Below are positions 10,101 through 17,931 of a stretch of 64,000 bases of DNA, in pieces. The position numbers and the translations under genes are program-made. The DNA comes from a virus. Numbering within the stretch: position 1 is the first letter of the stretch; every line of letters begins with the position of its first letter. The DNA lies in the IMG/VR virus record IMGVR_UViG_3300030673_000004, positions 248,001 to 312,000 of that record, one strand, 5' to 3'. A model generated the notes under the pieces. That model ran no database searches. It was not told the DNA's origin and saw nothing but the letters and a program-made list of their open reading frames with translations.

Positions 10101-10149
10101 CGCTATCGCATCCCTAGAAGAGCTACAGAGTGAAGAGGCTCGCGGATAA
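7144..10149 (+). CDS. Very long modular acidic protein with Pro- and Glu-rich linkers
   Basis: ATG 7144 follows AGAGGAAA. The 1001-residue product alternates folded-looking modules (about 1-165, 260-395, 540-655, 725-845, 900-1001) with linkers: Pro/Glu/Ala-rich at 180-240, Lys/Glu-rich at 420-530, and very acidic at 655-725 and 850-895. The first module ends in FLIYLLRRI, echoing IYLLRTV at the end of the previous protein. No enzymatic motif is visible. It ends at a strong hairpin terminator. Likely a virion or internal scaffold-like protein; this is inference from size, charge and place. Confidence 0.8.
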   Translation: MPTFNNIPSNIRKNLLTPIDLTQGTALLRSNLRNIANSLSNVNGYKSFLRQELRSLMHPRENGFLGLVATNNVNDISIDLVGNPIPKIIFGGTYVDIAVVFNQDAFRIVLEKDASADGATVAGWILAVIPYTPFDKLTFGGFLIYLLRRIDDILSKTAALTRYDNKLVRLPVNSVGIGRNDRAPEAPDEAAIAQPPQPIEAPEVAQAPAPIEKPKPEPVIPEQPLEDEPEVEDVDTKSKEYKAAASFSLSPDLQESTTPKHPYDAVGNYATFFQVLKSNLSAVRKELAKLSGNTSASVKLDKSAIVFTVQNVRDPQLSLLTSISLLPIGQLNLGKNKGPRFEVTGVLDTTYYDGELEEDVGNVTHVSVGTWKWLAEYGRLNTLQLVNKIVADLLEATTHVEHAANTNSDAAIETESEATAADKTKHPKLPTEVKVPESKTEVETYKKKLAEIRKKSEKKGTDTSAYNKIENKTPKAKTGKELSSEINVPEVPDSGATTVADKIKDSLEEAPKVKLPKNAAILPKVVQAAEEKTPIKLLPLNKWNHKNADHYIYQPGGHDWNGNSSVISINRDPDSNSWYVRLNNISKQFKQLVGSFVEPVASIVNGQLVDHNGQGDAFESPEAAYEGLLSALNTALYGNEATAKEFDEDYTADSLTDLELNDMDTDFADTDKSLEDPNDVVEGAADGDEAASEPPATPAEPESLETSDGDEEKVDINTALKFRAVLPEDADAELPSKLTELFDAISDGKVPEDTVIFVTSGTGLRTYTVGKNEDDSVSLRCEYSDALILDGMAGTLDDTEVTKTLDKAKSEQEDRSASLRNIDEIFDAFETIVKEDTFDPQNFNDTADGDDGGYTLPSDRDRLDADLADYAKKSSDDAEAETDEEPSEEEEADAAFASALVDLLHYKENPVAAAAEVNAIIHAFSGDAEAAFSLIEDKGLFANASTFPVMETKFYKRGARQYPAYHMSVASTTEPTLMFVPRTGAYAIASLEELQSEEARG

Positions 10150-10156
10150 TATAAAC

Positions 10157-10197
10157 AGATCGGGTGCTTTGACAGAAGCACCCGATCTTCGCTCTTT
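10157..10197 (+). terminator. Strong hairpin terminator after the modular-protein operon
   Basis: A perfect 13-base stem (10157-10169 with 10176-10188, six-base loop) is followed by TTCGCTCTTT. The stem is strong; the T tract is interrupted. It lies 8 bases past the stop at 10149 and also meets the small minus-strand gene coming the other way. Confidence 0.8.
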
Positions 10198-10199
10198 AA

Positions 10200-10277
10200 T
10201 TAGATACCAAACCAATTACAGAATAATCTTACGAGTATTCCAATTAGAACTTGTGTAGCTATTTCTGATAATGACAT
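10200..10277 (-). CDS. 25-residue hydrophobic micropeptide
   Basis: On the minus strand, AAAGGAGGTTAAA leads directly into ATG at 10277, the best SD in the window. It opens a 25-codon frame ending at 10200. The product has a hydrophobic core (ATQVLIGILV) and ends FCNWFGI, so a membrane peptide is likely. It sits between a terminator and a divergent gene. Such a perfect SD on so short a frame argues for a real gene. Function unknown; phage membrane micropeptides often act in lysis or host takeover. Confidence 0.55.
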   Translation of the reverse strand: MSLSEIATQVLIGILVRLFCNWFGI

Positions 10278-10393
10278 TTTAACCTCCTTTCTGTTGAAAT
10301 TATGCCGCGTGGCTTTTGTTGCCTTCCTGTTTGTGATTATAGTCCGTGTTTTCAAATAATCTCTTAGTATAATGCACACAACCAAGGTTGTTT

Positions 10394-11407
10394 ATGTCTC
10401 TGTTGTCTGATTTTCTACTAAAGCAAGGCGTTGTCTGTGCTGCTGTCACGCCTGAAGATTACAGAAAAGACCACGAAGCACCCGGTCCTGACTATGCGGC
10501 TCCTATGTATGACCTCGAAAAAATGTATCCTAAAGATGTCTATACAGGGCGCGGTCACGAATATGCTAATTCACCAGAAGAACGTGATGGGTTATATGCC
10601 GTATCTCGCACCCATAATAAACCCTGGGCACCCATAACTATATATCGTGCAGTACCCAAAGATATAAGTAGAGCTAAAATAAACGTTGGTGACTGGGTAA
10701 CTACATCCCGTGCGTATGCTAAAGAACATGGTGAAGCACACCTTGGTGGCCATGGGGCATATAAAATTCTGAAACTAATAGCACATGCCCGTGATCTGTA
10801 TACAGCCGGAGATTCTTTAGCTGAGTGGGGATATTATCCTCGTCCTGCTACACCCGAAGAGGAGCGCCAGGTACACGCAATCAGAGATAACAGTGCTCGG
10901 GAGAGATTGCAGCGAGCAGCAAATGGTGAGAAACTAATTTCAATTAATAAGTATCCCGATGATGCCTATTATGGTAAAGAGCCCGAGTTTTTTCAAAAAA
11001 TGTTAGACGATGAGTATCAAGCTACCACAGCGGTTGATACTATTCCAGATACAACGGATATAACGGCGGCTGTAAACTATCAAGACGATACAGACTATGC
11101 AACAGAGCATACGGAGTTAACAAAACTGGGTTTGATTTTTGGACAACCACAAAGTAAGAATGACGGTATCCAGGTAACCTATAAAGGTCATACATTACAG
11201 ATACGCCCTGAACCAAAAGAAGTGGAACTATCTCCTGCTGTACCAGCATCTCGTGGTCGAAAACATGTTCCTGCCTCTGTAAAAAATGTACCAGGTTATG
11301 CTGTTACCGGAATAACGCCAAACGGAAATGTTACTCATGTATTACGGGCTGAGGATGCTGATAAGTGGTTACGTGGATTAAAAGCTCATTGGGATTCTAA
11401 ACAATGA
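10394..11407 (+). CDS. ADP-ribosyltransferase-like (ART-PolyVal type) protein
   Basis: Residues about 80-150 show the R-S-E pattern of ADP-ribosyltransferases: ITIYRAVP (Arg), GDWVTTSRAYA (Ser-Thr-Ser-like) and SLAEWGYY (Glu). The same set is seen in ART domains of phage polyvalent proteins. These enzymes move ADP-ribose from NAD to a target; activity here is inferred. The C-terminal 120 residues are unassigned. ATG 10394 follows AAGG; a TTG two codons earlier is too close to it. TATAAT at 10367-10372 may be its -10. It overlaps the next gene as ATGA. The N-terminus (MSLLSDFL) resembles that of the next protein. Confidence 0.75.
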   Translation: MSLLSDFLLKQGVVCAAVTPEDYRKDHEAPGPDYAAPMYDLEKMYPKDVYTGRGHEYANSPEERDGLYAVSRTHNKPWAPITIYRAVPKDISRAKINVGDWVTTSRAYAKEHGEAHLGGHGAYKILKLIAHARDLYTAGDSLAEWGYYPRPATPEEERQVHAIRDNSARERLQRAANGEKLISINKYPDDAYYGKEPEFFQKMLDDEYQATTAVDTIPDTTDITAAVNYQDDTDYATEHTELTKLGLIFGQPQSKNDGIQVTYKGHTLQIRPEPKEVELSPAVPASRGRKHVPASVKNVPGYAVTGITPNGNVTHVLRAEDADKWLRGLKAHWDSKQ

Positions 11408-11904
11408 ACATTTTATCAACATTTCTTAATTCATGCAATGTATCCCATATAGTAATAGCAGCGAGCAAGAAACCTTCCTCGGGTGCTGATGATTCTAATC
11501 AACGACACCCGAAACAAATTGTTCCTGACATGTTTAGAGCTAATAAAGTAGATGGTCTTACGGATGAAACTAAGATTGTTGCTTTTTCCTTATTGGCAGC
11601 AATAGCTTCAGGAACACCTTTTCAAGAGCTTGAGTCTATTGGTATCTCTGTACCAAATAGTCCAACAAAACTGCGTTTTCACTTTGATAAGATGCCCGGA
11701 AATCAGAATTTCAAAGGTATTCGGTATACTCGGTACATAGACCATAGTGCTAATAAACATTGGAGATTTTATTACATAGTTGGTTCTTCCCATGTCGCCT
11801 TGTTAGATATCTTCGACAAAGACAGCAATAAGATAGATAAAAATCAAGTAACACGACTGGTGTCGCTAATTAGAAAATTCAAAAATCAATCTGGTGAACG
11901 TTAA
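11404..11904 (+). CDS. Hypothetical protein coupled to the ART-like gene
   Basis: The start ATG overlaps the preceding stop as ATGA, so the two are co-translated. The 166-residue product begins MNILSTFL and has IVIAASKKP at residues 17-25, much like the start of the ART-like protein before it; a shared N-terminal targeting or cleaved segment is possible. The rest is basic with beta-like stretches. No known domain recognised. Confidence 0.75.
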   Translation: MNILSTFLNSCNVSHIVIAASKKPSSGADDSNQRHPKQIVPDMFRANKVDGLTDETKIVAFSLLAAIASGTPFQELESIGISVPNSPTKLRFHFDKMPGNQNFKGIRYTRYIDHSANKHWRFYYIVGSSHVALLDIFDKDSNKIDKNQVTRLVSLIRKFKNQSGER

Positions 11905-11908
11905 GCAC

Positions 11909-11937
11909 TTGACAAATGAACATTATTAATGTATATT
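11909..11937 (+). promoter_or_regulatory. Sigma70-type promoter
   Basis: TTGACA (11909-11914), 17 bases, TATATT (11932-11937). The ATTAATG before the -10 is shared with the repeated promoter cassettes. It drives the 61-residue gene at 11958. Confidence 0.8.
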
Positions 11938-11957
11938 TATAGCAGGAGGACGACACC

Positions 11958-12143
11958 ATGACGAAGCTTTCCAATACTGACATCCATGCTGCTAATCAGG
12001 AAGCTCTTGCCTCTATGTGCCCTGAGATGTTCATGGCAACCGCCTCTACTGAACCTGCGGTCTACGGTACTTGTGACACTACGCCTCTGGACATCTCACA
12101 GGAGGATCGTGAGTTTCTTCGCTCTATGGATCACTCCGCTTGA
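11958..12143 (+). CDS. Small acidic hypothetical protein
   Basis: ATG 11958 follows AGGAGG (11944-11949). The product has 61 residues, is acidic and lacks membrane segments. It has its own strong promoter and another strong promoter starts right after it, so it is expressed as a short unit. No homology recognised. Confidence 0.75.
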   Translation: MTKLSNTDIHAANQEALASMCPEMFMATASTEPAVYGTCDTTPLDISQEDREFLRSMDHSA

Positions 12144-12150
12144 TTAGTGC

Positions 12151-12179
12151 TTGACAGCCACACGTGTCTTAAGTATTAT
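12151..12179 (+). promoter_or_regulatory. Sigma70-type promoter
   Basis: TTGACA (12151-12156), 17 bases, TATTAT (12174-12179), ahead of the GTG start at 12223. Confidence 0.75.
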
Positions 12180-12222
12180 TTAAGCAGTCTTGTTTCTAAC
12201 CTGAACAACTTGAAGGTGATCT

Positions 12223-13497
12223 GTGGGCCAGTGGAAAGATGAGCGAGATACAATTTTGGCAGAAGCTGATCTTGATCCTAAGGTCCGCAAAGATCTGGAG
12301 TGTGTTTCCCTGGCGGATCCAACTTTTTTTGATATTCCTAGACTCCGTCCTTACTTTAAGTGGGATAGGACCTCATACCAGCAGCGGCTACATGTAACAT
12401 ATGTGACAGCTTTGTCTAATTGCAAAACACCAATTCAAGCAGCACGTATTCACGGAAGTATCATCAAGCATCTGCAGGAAAAGCTAAAGAGTGCGTCTTT
12501 GTACGCTGCGTTTCAGGACATTATCTCCGATCCCGGACATATTGACGCTACCTCGGTTAATTTCGAGATCGCTCTTGCCTTCCAGTGGGGATCTCAAATG
12601 TATGCTCCTGCGCACTACAAACCGGATCCTGCAGCCAGCGCACGTCGTTGGCGTGGAATCTACGGGGATTTAGATCCGTATAGAGATCAAACATTTGTTG
12701 CAGCACACGCAGTGATTACTACGGATGTCAATAATGCCACTGCGGCTGCTACCGCTGCTACCACAGCATCAGAAGAACCCTTGGCCAAGATTGATGTTCC
12801 TAAAGAGGGTGGTGATCGTCCTGCTTACTTGGCACAGTTGCGAGATGCCCTTAGAACTAATTTGGGTACCCAAGAAGATGCAACTGTTGCTGGATCCGCT
12901 GATGCTAACACACGTGCTGCGTTTGATACTCTGTGCGCAACAGGTAGTATGCCTACAGATACTACTCTATCCACCGTGGAACAGGGTATGCGTATCAGTG
13001 AACTGCTGAAAACAAGCTTGAATCGCCAAGAAACCGTTAGGCATCTAAAGAGCCTCGCGGAGTGTAATGATGGTGATAGCTGTCCTGCGGATCATGCACC
13101 GTGCCTGCTTGGTGCCTATGGTAGTCTTCGTTCTGGCATGCACAACCATTTCTGCTTGGACTCGGATGATCTTCTCTTTTTAGGGAGAGGTACTGCTCGT
13201 GGTGTTCTTTTCCCTGTTGGAAACGCTGTTCCTGGCGCACATTTCTCTGTAGATAGACCTGACACAGATAAAGTTACCCTGGAAGTATATCTGCTGCCGT
13301 TTAGTAGTCTAAAGAAACTGGATAAACTGTTAGGCTTTACAAGAGACGCAACTTCTCTATATACGAGACGTACTGTTTTAGCTACCATGGAGTCTGGTGA
13401 GTTGCTACTCACCCATGTCTATGAATATGACGGCAGAGCCTCTCGTGAGCCCATCCCAAGTGGGGATTGGTTTGAGTATAGGAAGTCACGCGAATAG
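12223..13497 (+). CDS. GGCT-fold (gamma-glutamylcyclotransferase-like) domain protein
   Basis: The C-terminal 130 residues (about 295-424) follow the GGCT/AIG2 pattern: YGSLRSG near residue 299, GRGTARGVLFP, a VEVY-like strand (LEVYLL), LDKLLGF, a Tyr-x-Arg-Arg segment, VYEY and a closing SGDW. GGCT enzymes cyclise gamma-glutamyl peptides; phages also carry GGCT-like proteins of unknown target. Residues 1-290 match nothing I know; they are helical and Ala-rich, with a Thr/Ala linker near 170-190. GTG 12223 has GAAGGTGAT upstream. The gene lies just before a LamG-like virion protein gene. Confidence 0.75.
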   Translation: MGQWKDERDTILAEADLDPKVRKDLECVSLADPTFFDIPRLRPYFKWDRTSYQQRLHVTYVTALSNCKTPIQAARIHGSIIKHLQEKLKSASLYAAFQDIISDPGHIDATSVNFEIALAFQWGSQMYAPAHYKPDPAASARRWRGIYGDLDPYRDQTFVAAHAVITTDVNNATAAATAATTASEEPLAKIDVPKEGGDRPAYLAQLRDALRTNLGTQEDATVAGSADANTRAAFDTLCATGSMPTDTTLSTVEQGMRISELLKTSLNRQETVRHLKSLAECNDGDSCPADHAPCLLGAYGSLRSGMHNHFCLDSDDLLFLGRGTARGVLFPVGNAVPGAHFSVDRPDTDKVTLEVYLLPFSSLKKLDKLLGFTRDATSLYTRRTVLATMESGELLLTHVYEYDGRASREPIPSGDWFEYRKSRE

Positions 13498-13506
13498 AGG
13501 AAACTA

Positions 13507-15249
13507 ATGTCGAGTCTGCCGAATAGCTTAGGTTACTTTGTTAAGTCAGCAGGCGCTCGTCCTTTTTCGCAAACTTCTATTGTAGCCGTTACTGAGAATA
13601 AACCTGCACTACAGTCTTATCAGGAATTCGGACTTAGCGCGTTTTTCCGAAACGACATTGATTCACTTGAGATACTAGTTGGACAGCGCTCTGACGGGCT
13701 GTCCTTTTCATCTATAGCCTCTGGTACCTTGGGGCTTTATAGGGTTCAACCTGGATGCCAGACAGACACCCTTTTGCGCAGTCTTGATTTTGAACCATCT
13801 TGTCAAAGATATGATAAGTCCTATAGATTTTATATGACTTCACCTGGAGCACCTGATGAGCAAATTTGGGTAGCTTGTGAGTTGACATTAAAAGATGGTA
13901 CAACAGTATTTAAGGACATACCGTTACTTACTGATGAAAATCAGGCACGCATCCATAATCAAAATCAGCGTGTTGGTCATCTAAGCAGCTCGCAGGATGT
14001 ATCGTGGGAGCATAAAGCCCCGGCTACCGTAGCTATTCGGGCCTTGGACGACTTGGCTGAGACACCGTTAGTTCAAATGAACTTCACAGATCAGCCCTTG
14101 CTTCGTTATGATGATGGTACGTTAATCTATGCTGGTGGTGGGAACCGTTTCTTAGTAGGTACTTCAAGTATTATATACCAGGATGAAGATACGGCCCCTT
14201 GGGATCTGGGCATGCCTGTATTCCTAGAAAGTACTGCTAGTAATTTGCTGCCACATGCAGGTATGAATGTTAATTATGGTACATGGGATTCTCTAAATGA
14301 CCCGGTCGTTGTTGAAACTCGTGAGGTTTTTACTGCTTTTGGCGATGCCTACAGAATGGCATTTTTTACAGCATCCTCACCGAAGCAGATAAATTCCACG
14401 TGGACCTGGAGGAGCGATAAAGTTGCTTTTGATGGGAATACTGTAACAGGTTCAATGTTTGTTTATGCTAACTCAGATGACGCAGATCGTCTAAAATTTG
14501 AATTAGTGCTTCAAGTTATTTCAGCTACAGGGTCCGCTGTTTTATTTGAGGGCACCAAGCAGCTAGCATACACAGACATAAAGAATGTTAATGTGCATGA
14601 AGTGAATTGGTGCAAAGAGACCTCTGCGACAGCCGTTGCCGGTTACGTTCAACTGCTTCTGCGTGTATCAAATTTCAATCCCGGTGATAGATTCATGCTT
14701 GGGCTTGGTTTCCCTCAGGTGGAATACGGCAAAACAGCATCTACTAGAATACCCTCTGGTGGCACACGTCAAAGGGATCAATTAATCTACCTACCTTCGT
14801 CGTCATACTTAGCTGAGATGGATTTTGGTGCCATGCAGGTGACATGGGCTCCACTCTATGAGGGAGCACCAGACCCTGCTGGTGACCAGATACTATTTGA
14901 TACACGAGATTCTTTAGGTAAGAGCGGAATTGTACTAAAGCACACACGAGTAGGTTTGTTTGTTGCTCGCTTAGTAGATGCTGCTGGGACCTTTGCGGAA
15001 GTATCATCTGCATCTTTGATACCCTTAGAGAATGGTGTTACATATAAAACAATTGTATATTGGGATGATTCTTTACGTCAAATGCGCATAGATATAAATG
15101 GATCCCCTCTAGTAACTAAAACATTTATGGCTTTTCCTAATATGGGTAAAGTAGCACCGACTAGAATTCTCTTTGGGTGTTCATATCTAGAACAAGAGAA
15201 TCCAGAGTTTAAGTTGTTTGGTTTTGAACATAAGATAGCGAAATCGTAA
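13507..15249 (+). CDS. Probable virion protein with LamG/concanavalin-like C-terminal domain
   Basis: ATG 13507 follows AGAGGAAA. The 580-residue product is beta-rich throughout. Its last 160 residues have the layout of a concanavalin/LamG jelly-roll: LIYLPSSSYL, ILFDTRDS, GIVLKH, TYKTIVYWDDS, MRIDINGSPL and RILFGCSY. This fold is common in phage tail and adhesion proteins and often binds carbohydrate. The N-terminal 400 residues also look like stacked beta domains. A gp25-like gene lies two genes on, which supports a tail role. Assignment is by pattern only. Confidence 0.7.
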   Translation: MSSLPNSLGYFVKSAGARPFSQTSIVAVTENKPALQSYQEFGLSAFFRNDIDSLEILVGQRSDGLSFSSIASGTLGLYRVQPGCQTDTLLRSLDFEPSCQRYDKSYRFYMTSPGAPDEQIWVACELTLKDGTTVFKDIPLLTDENQARIHNQNQRVGHLSSSQDVSWEHKAPATVAIRALDDLAETPLVQMNFTDQPLLRYDDGTLIYAGGGNRFLVGTSSIIYQDEDTAPWDLGMPVFLESTASNLLPHAGMNVNYGTWDSLNDPVVVETREVFTAFGDAYRMAFFTASSPKQINSTWTWRSDKVAFDGNTVTGSMFVYANSDDADRLKFELVLQVISATGSAVLFEGTKQLAYTDIKNVNVHEVNWCKETSATAVAGYVQLLLRVSNFNPGDRFMLGLGFPQVEYGKTASTRIPSGGTRQRDQLIYLPSSSYLAEMDFGAMQVTWAPLYEGAPDPAGDQILFDTRDSLGKSGIVLKHTRVGLFVARLVDAAGTFAEVSSASLIPLENGVTYKTIVYWDDSLRQMRIDINGSPLVTKTFMAFPNMGKVAPTRILFGCSYLEQENPEFKLFGFEHKIAKS

Positions 15250-15326
15250 TGGCACTATACTTTGTCTGCTGGCTTTACCAGATAGTAATGGGTGGATCCT
15301 TTAAGCCACCGCAGGTGCTGAATTAG
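15249..15326 (+). CDS. Possible 25-residue hydrophobic peptide
   Basis: An ATG overlaps the preceding stop as TAATG and opens 25 codons to TAG at 15324. The first half (ALYFVCWLYQIVM) is hydrophobic. There is no SD, so expression would need coupling to the gene before. It could equally be chance; otherwise I see nothing in 15250-15347. Confidence 0.3.
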   Translation: MALYFVCWLYQIVMGGSFKPPQVLN

Positions 15327-15347
15327 TATCTGAGCTAACTTCTTTGT

Positions 15348-15911
15348 ATGAAATCCTTAGCTTATGATTTGGCAAAGAGTGAGCTTGAGATGCTTATGGA
15401 CTGTGCTGTTTGCAATCATGTTACCGCAAAATCAGCCCAGAAATATCAAGAAAGAGTCAGTTCTATCGTAGCTGAGGCTCACGCGGATGCCTATGAAGAT
15501 GAGTATGCAGACTTGGCTGTCTTGAAAGCTACAGCAGTTACCTACTTGCAACAACAGGTGGACCGTTATGCTCACGTATTGACTCCCGTAGTAGATAATA
15601 ACACACAAGTATATGCTGCTTTTGCCTCTGTTCCAGGAGCTATACTTGAAAAGAATTCTATAGCTGTACCTAGCTTACATCATGTAACGCTATCACGAGT
15701 GGATAATGCTAGGCTAAAACGTATAATAGAAGCTGCTGAAGATGTACCCCATGCTCTATACATAATTAAGAGCATGTCTGAGGTAACTGCGTCGTCTGTA
15801 AGTTATGACTTGACATCAGATAGTTTATCATTCATACGTAGAGCAGTAAATGGCCTATCTCAGGATAGAACGGCTAAAGCCCTGAAGAAAGCTTTTGGTT
15901 CTCTGCTATGA
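15348..15911 (+). CDS. Hypothetical helical protein
   Basis: The 187-residue product is mostly alpha-helical, with Ala/Asp/Glu-rich segments. ATG 15348 is the first start; its SD is weak. The stop overlaps the next start as ATGA, so it is coupled to the gp25-like gene. A small tail or baseplate accessory protein is plausible from context. No family recognised. Confidence 0.7.
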   Translation: MKSLAYDLAKSELEMLMDCAVCNHVTAKSAQKYQERVSSIVAEAHADAYEDEYADLAVLKATAVTYLQQQVDRYAHVLTPVVDNNTQVYAAFASVPGAILEKNSIAVPSLHHVTLSRVDNARLKRIIEAAEDVPHALYIIKSMSEVTASSVSYDLTSDSLSFIRRAVNGLSQDRTAKALKKAFGSLL

Positions 15912-16747
15912 GTTACACTATCTCTATGGTCAATGGGGACTTTGATTACGACTCCTATGGGCGTGTTCGTACTGTATCTGGCACTAATAAATCGGCGCAA
16001 GATTTAGGCGAGATGCTACAGTCCCGCTTTGACAGCTCTCGTGGTTATGGTACAAATCTTGAAGTTGGTCATATTGGATATCTTGATCAGTCTGCTTGGA
16101 TCAAATCAGAACTTCAAGCAACTGTTACAAGGTTTCAGACTATCCAAAAGAAATCTGGCACATCAGATCGAAATGAGCTTGTCTCCGGTGTAAAGTCAAT
16201 CGCAGTTACAACTGATGGGTGGGGTGCCTACACTTGGAATTTACAAGTAACTGTCGGAACCGGCGCTACAGTCACATCATATAACGGTGTGCTGGGACGG
16301 CGCAAGACAGCCTTGTTAAACAGTTCACCGACAAATCAGGGTAACACAACAGGAACGTACACACCAGAATTAACGTCGGATGAGACATTAGCACATGCAC
16401 AACAGCGTGTTACTTCTACAGCAGATTGGGGAACATCTCAAGCAGGCTTTGTATGGAAGTCTCCAGAGCTGCCTATTCCTGTGGCTGTAATTACAGCCTT
16501 GGTAACATTAGCCAGTTTAGCAGCTCCCTCGGCTATTACAATAAAACCCTCAGTACCTGCTACGCCGAAGCCTGTATCATATGTGTCTTTTGTTATTGAT
16601 GCTAAAGAAGTTATGGTATCTACATTATCACCTTATACTGTAGTTATACCAAATATCAAAAGTGGTACAACAATCATTTATATGTATGCACACTCGGCAG
16701 ACAATAAAGTAGTTGGTACGGGATCTGTTGAAGTTACACTAAATTAA
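15908..16747 (+). CDS. GPW/gp25-like baseplate protein candidate with C-terminal Ig-like domain
   Basis: The first 95 residues resemble GPW/gp25 baseplate wedge proteins: a disordered start, a Gly-Arg-Val turn, SAQDLGEMLQSRF, GYGTNLE, then a helix with IKSELQATVTRF. In known phages this protein joins baseplate wedge to tail sheath end. A Thr/Pro linker follows, and residues about 215-279 look like a small immunoglobulin-like beta domain (VSYVSFVIDAKE onward). ATG overlaps the previous stop (ATGA). If right, the phage has a contractile tail. Confidence in the family is moderate. Confidence 0.6.
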   Translation: MSYTISMVNGDFDYDSYGRVRTVSGTNKSAQDLGEMLQSRFDSSRGYGTNLEVGHIGYLDQSAWIKSELQATVTRFQTIQKKSGTSDRNELVSGVKSIAVTTDGWGAYTWNLQVTVGTGATVTSYNGVLGRRKTALLNSSPTNQGNTTGTYTPELTSDETLAHAQQRVTSTADWGTSQAGFVWKSPELPIPVAVITALVTLASLAAPSAITIKPSVPATPKPVSYVSFVIDAKEVMVSTLSPYTVVIPNIKSGTTIIYMYAHSADNKVVGTGSVEVTLN

Positions 16748-16808
16748 TTATCACATCTTGTATACCGACCACATCGTTATTATGTTTATTTCCTAGGAGA
16801 TACAACCT

Positions 16809-17585
16809 ATGTTGGTCGATGCTACTTGCCCTGAAAATGATCCTATCCTCGATTTCTGTAGAACTCTAGATGGATCTAAAACAGAATCCTTAGATGTCCT
16901 TACCGTTCTATTGCACAGAGAAACAAGTAAGTTCGATAGAACCGTGCTTACCTTGTCAGATCTTAATTTTTTACTGCATACCGCTATTCAAGATCAAAAT
17001 AAAGAATTAACCGAGTTGATTAGTCTTGCGCTACGCTTAAAAGAGAGCGTATCGGCAGGTCACTTAGATGTTGAATATGTAGGACTGGGAAGAAACCCTG
17101 CTAACTTATATTACACTGATTGTTTATTGCTTCGCATGGGTTCTCGCATCTATAGCTATAAGCCACTTACTTTGATGACTACCATGGATCGTTGGGATGC
17201 TCGTATGAAACTGATAATAGGGGCACCAACGGGGTTGATTTCATTCAGTCACTTGTTAGCTGCACGTACTTTAATAAAAGTAGGTTCTGTCTGGGATGCT
17301 GCTACAGATAAGCGAGTACCGTCTGCCCTGCGTAATGTGTCGTGTATCTATTATGCTGAAGGTCAGTTAGACACTAGTACAGTTGTCTTAAAAGTAACAC
17401 GTGAATCGGGCATAGGTTCTTCTCTTGTGTCAGAGGCACAGTTGTTACTAGAAGACACGGTTCTGATACATCTCAATGGTGATGCTCTATACGATGCTAT
17501 AGCTACTGGTGTACTGCAGCTTGGTACAGATGATGTACTGCGCAGCTCACTACTTCATTATATTGTACATACTAAAAAGCCTTGA
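16809..17585 (+). CDS. Hypothetical protein
   Basis: ATG 16809 follows TAGGAGA (16794-16800). The 258-residue product is mixed alpha/beta with no signal peptide or known motif. Its stop lies within the -35 box of the next promoter, so a new transcription unit starts at its very end. Function unknown. Confidence 0.75.
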   Translation: MLVDATCPENDPILDFCRTLDGSKTESLDVLTVLLHRETSKFDRTVLTLSDLNFLLHTAIQDQNKELTELISLALRLKESVSAGHLDVEYVGLGRNPANLYYTDCLLLRMGSRIYSYKPLTLMTTMDRWDARMKLIIGAPTGLISFSHLLAARTLIKVGSVWDAATDKRVPSALRNVSCIYYAEGQLDTSTVVLKVTRESGIGSSLVSEAQLLLEDTVLIHLNGDALYDAIATGVLQLGTDDVLRSSLLHYIVHTKKP

Positions 17586-17610
17586 CAAAAGTACACAGAT
17601 CAGTTATTTT
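17582..17610 (+). promoter_or_regulatory. Promoter for the lipoprotein gene
   Basis: TTGACA (17582-17587), 17 bases, TATTTT (17605-17610). The -35 overlaps the stop codon of the preceding gene. It lies only 7 bases from the next ATG, so the mRNA has almost no leader unless another start is used. Confidence 0.6.
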
Positions 17611-17616
17611 GTAGGC

Positions 17617-17931
17617 ATGCGTATTTCATATGGTAAGTTGCTCATCTTAGAAGTTATCGCTGCCTTTGTTTTGGTAACAGGGGTGCTCTCGCTCTCTTCT
17701 TGCTCTGATGAACCTAGGGCACCGAATGCTCCTCAGACAGCCACCACGCCTGAGGCAGTAGATACAACATGGATCACTTGTGTAGATGCTGCCCACGACA
17801 CTGTGGTCTATGTGGCTGAGGGGCATGAATTTAATCCCAGTACCAATAATTTGTTCTGCTTTGTTCTGCATTACGCACAAAAGAAAATGAACGTATGGAA
17901 CCAGAACTGCACTTGGGAAGAACCTAAGTAA
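17617..17931 (+). CDS. Predicted lipoprotein
   Basis: The first 30 residues form a lipoprotein signal: positive start, hydrophobic core (LLILEVIAAFVLVTG) and lipobox LSSC. Signal peptidase II should cut before Cys and leave a short acidic, Pro-rich tether. The mature part (about 75 residues) has four further Cys and looks like a small disulphide-stabilised domain. Known phage lipoproteins block superinfection or modify the envelope; that role here is inferred. Its stop and the next start overlap as TAATG. Confidence 0.75.
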   Translation: MRISYGKLLILEVIAAFVLVTGVLSLSSCSDEPRAPNAPQTATTPEAVDTTWITCVDAAHDTVVYVAEGHEFNPSTNNLFCFVLHYAQKKMNVWNQNCTWEEPK

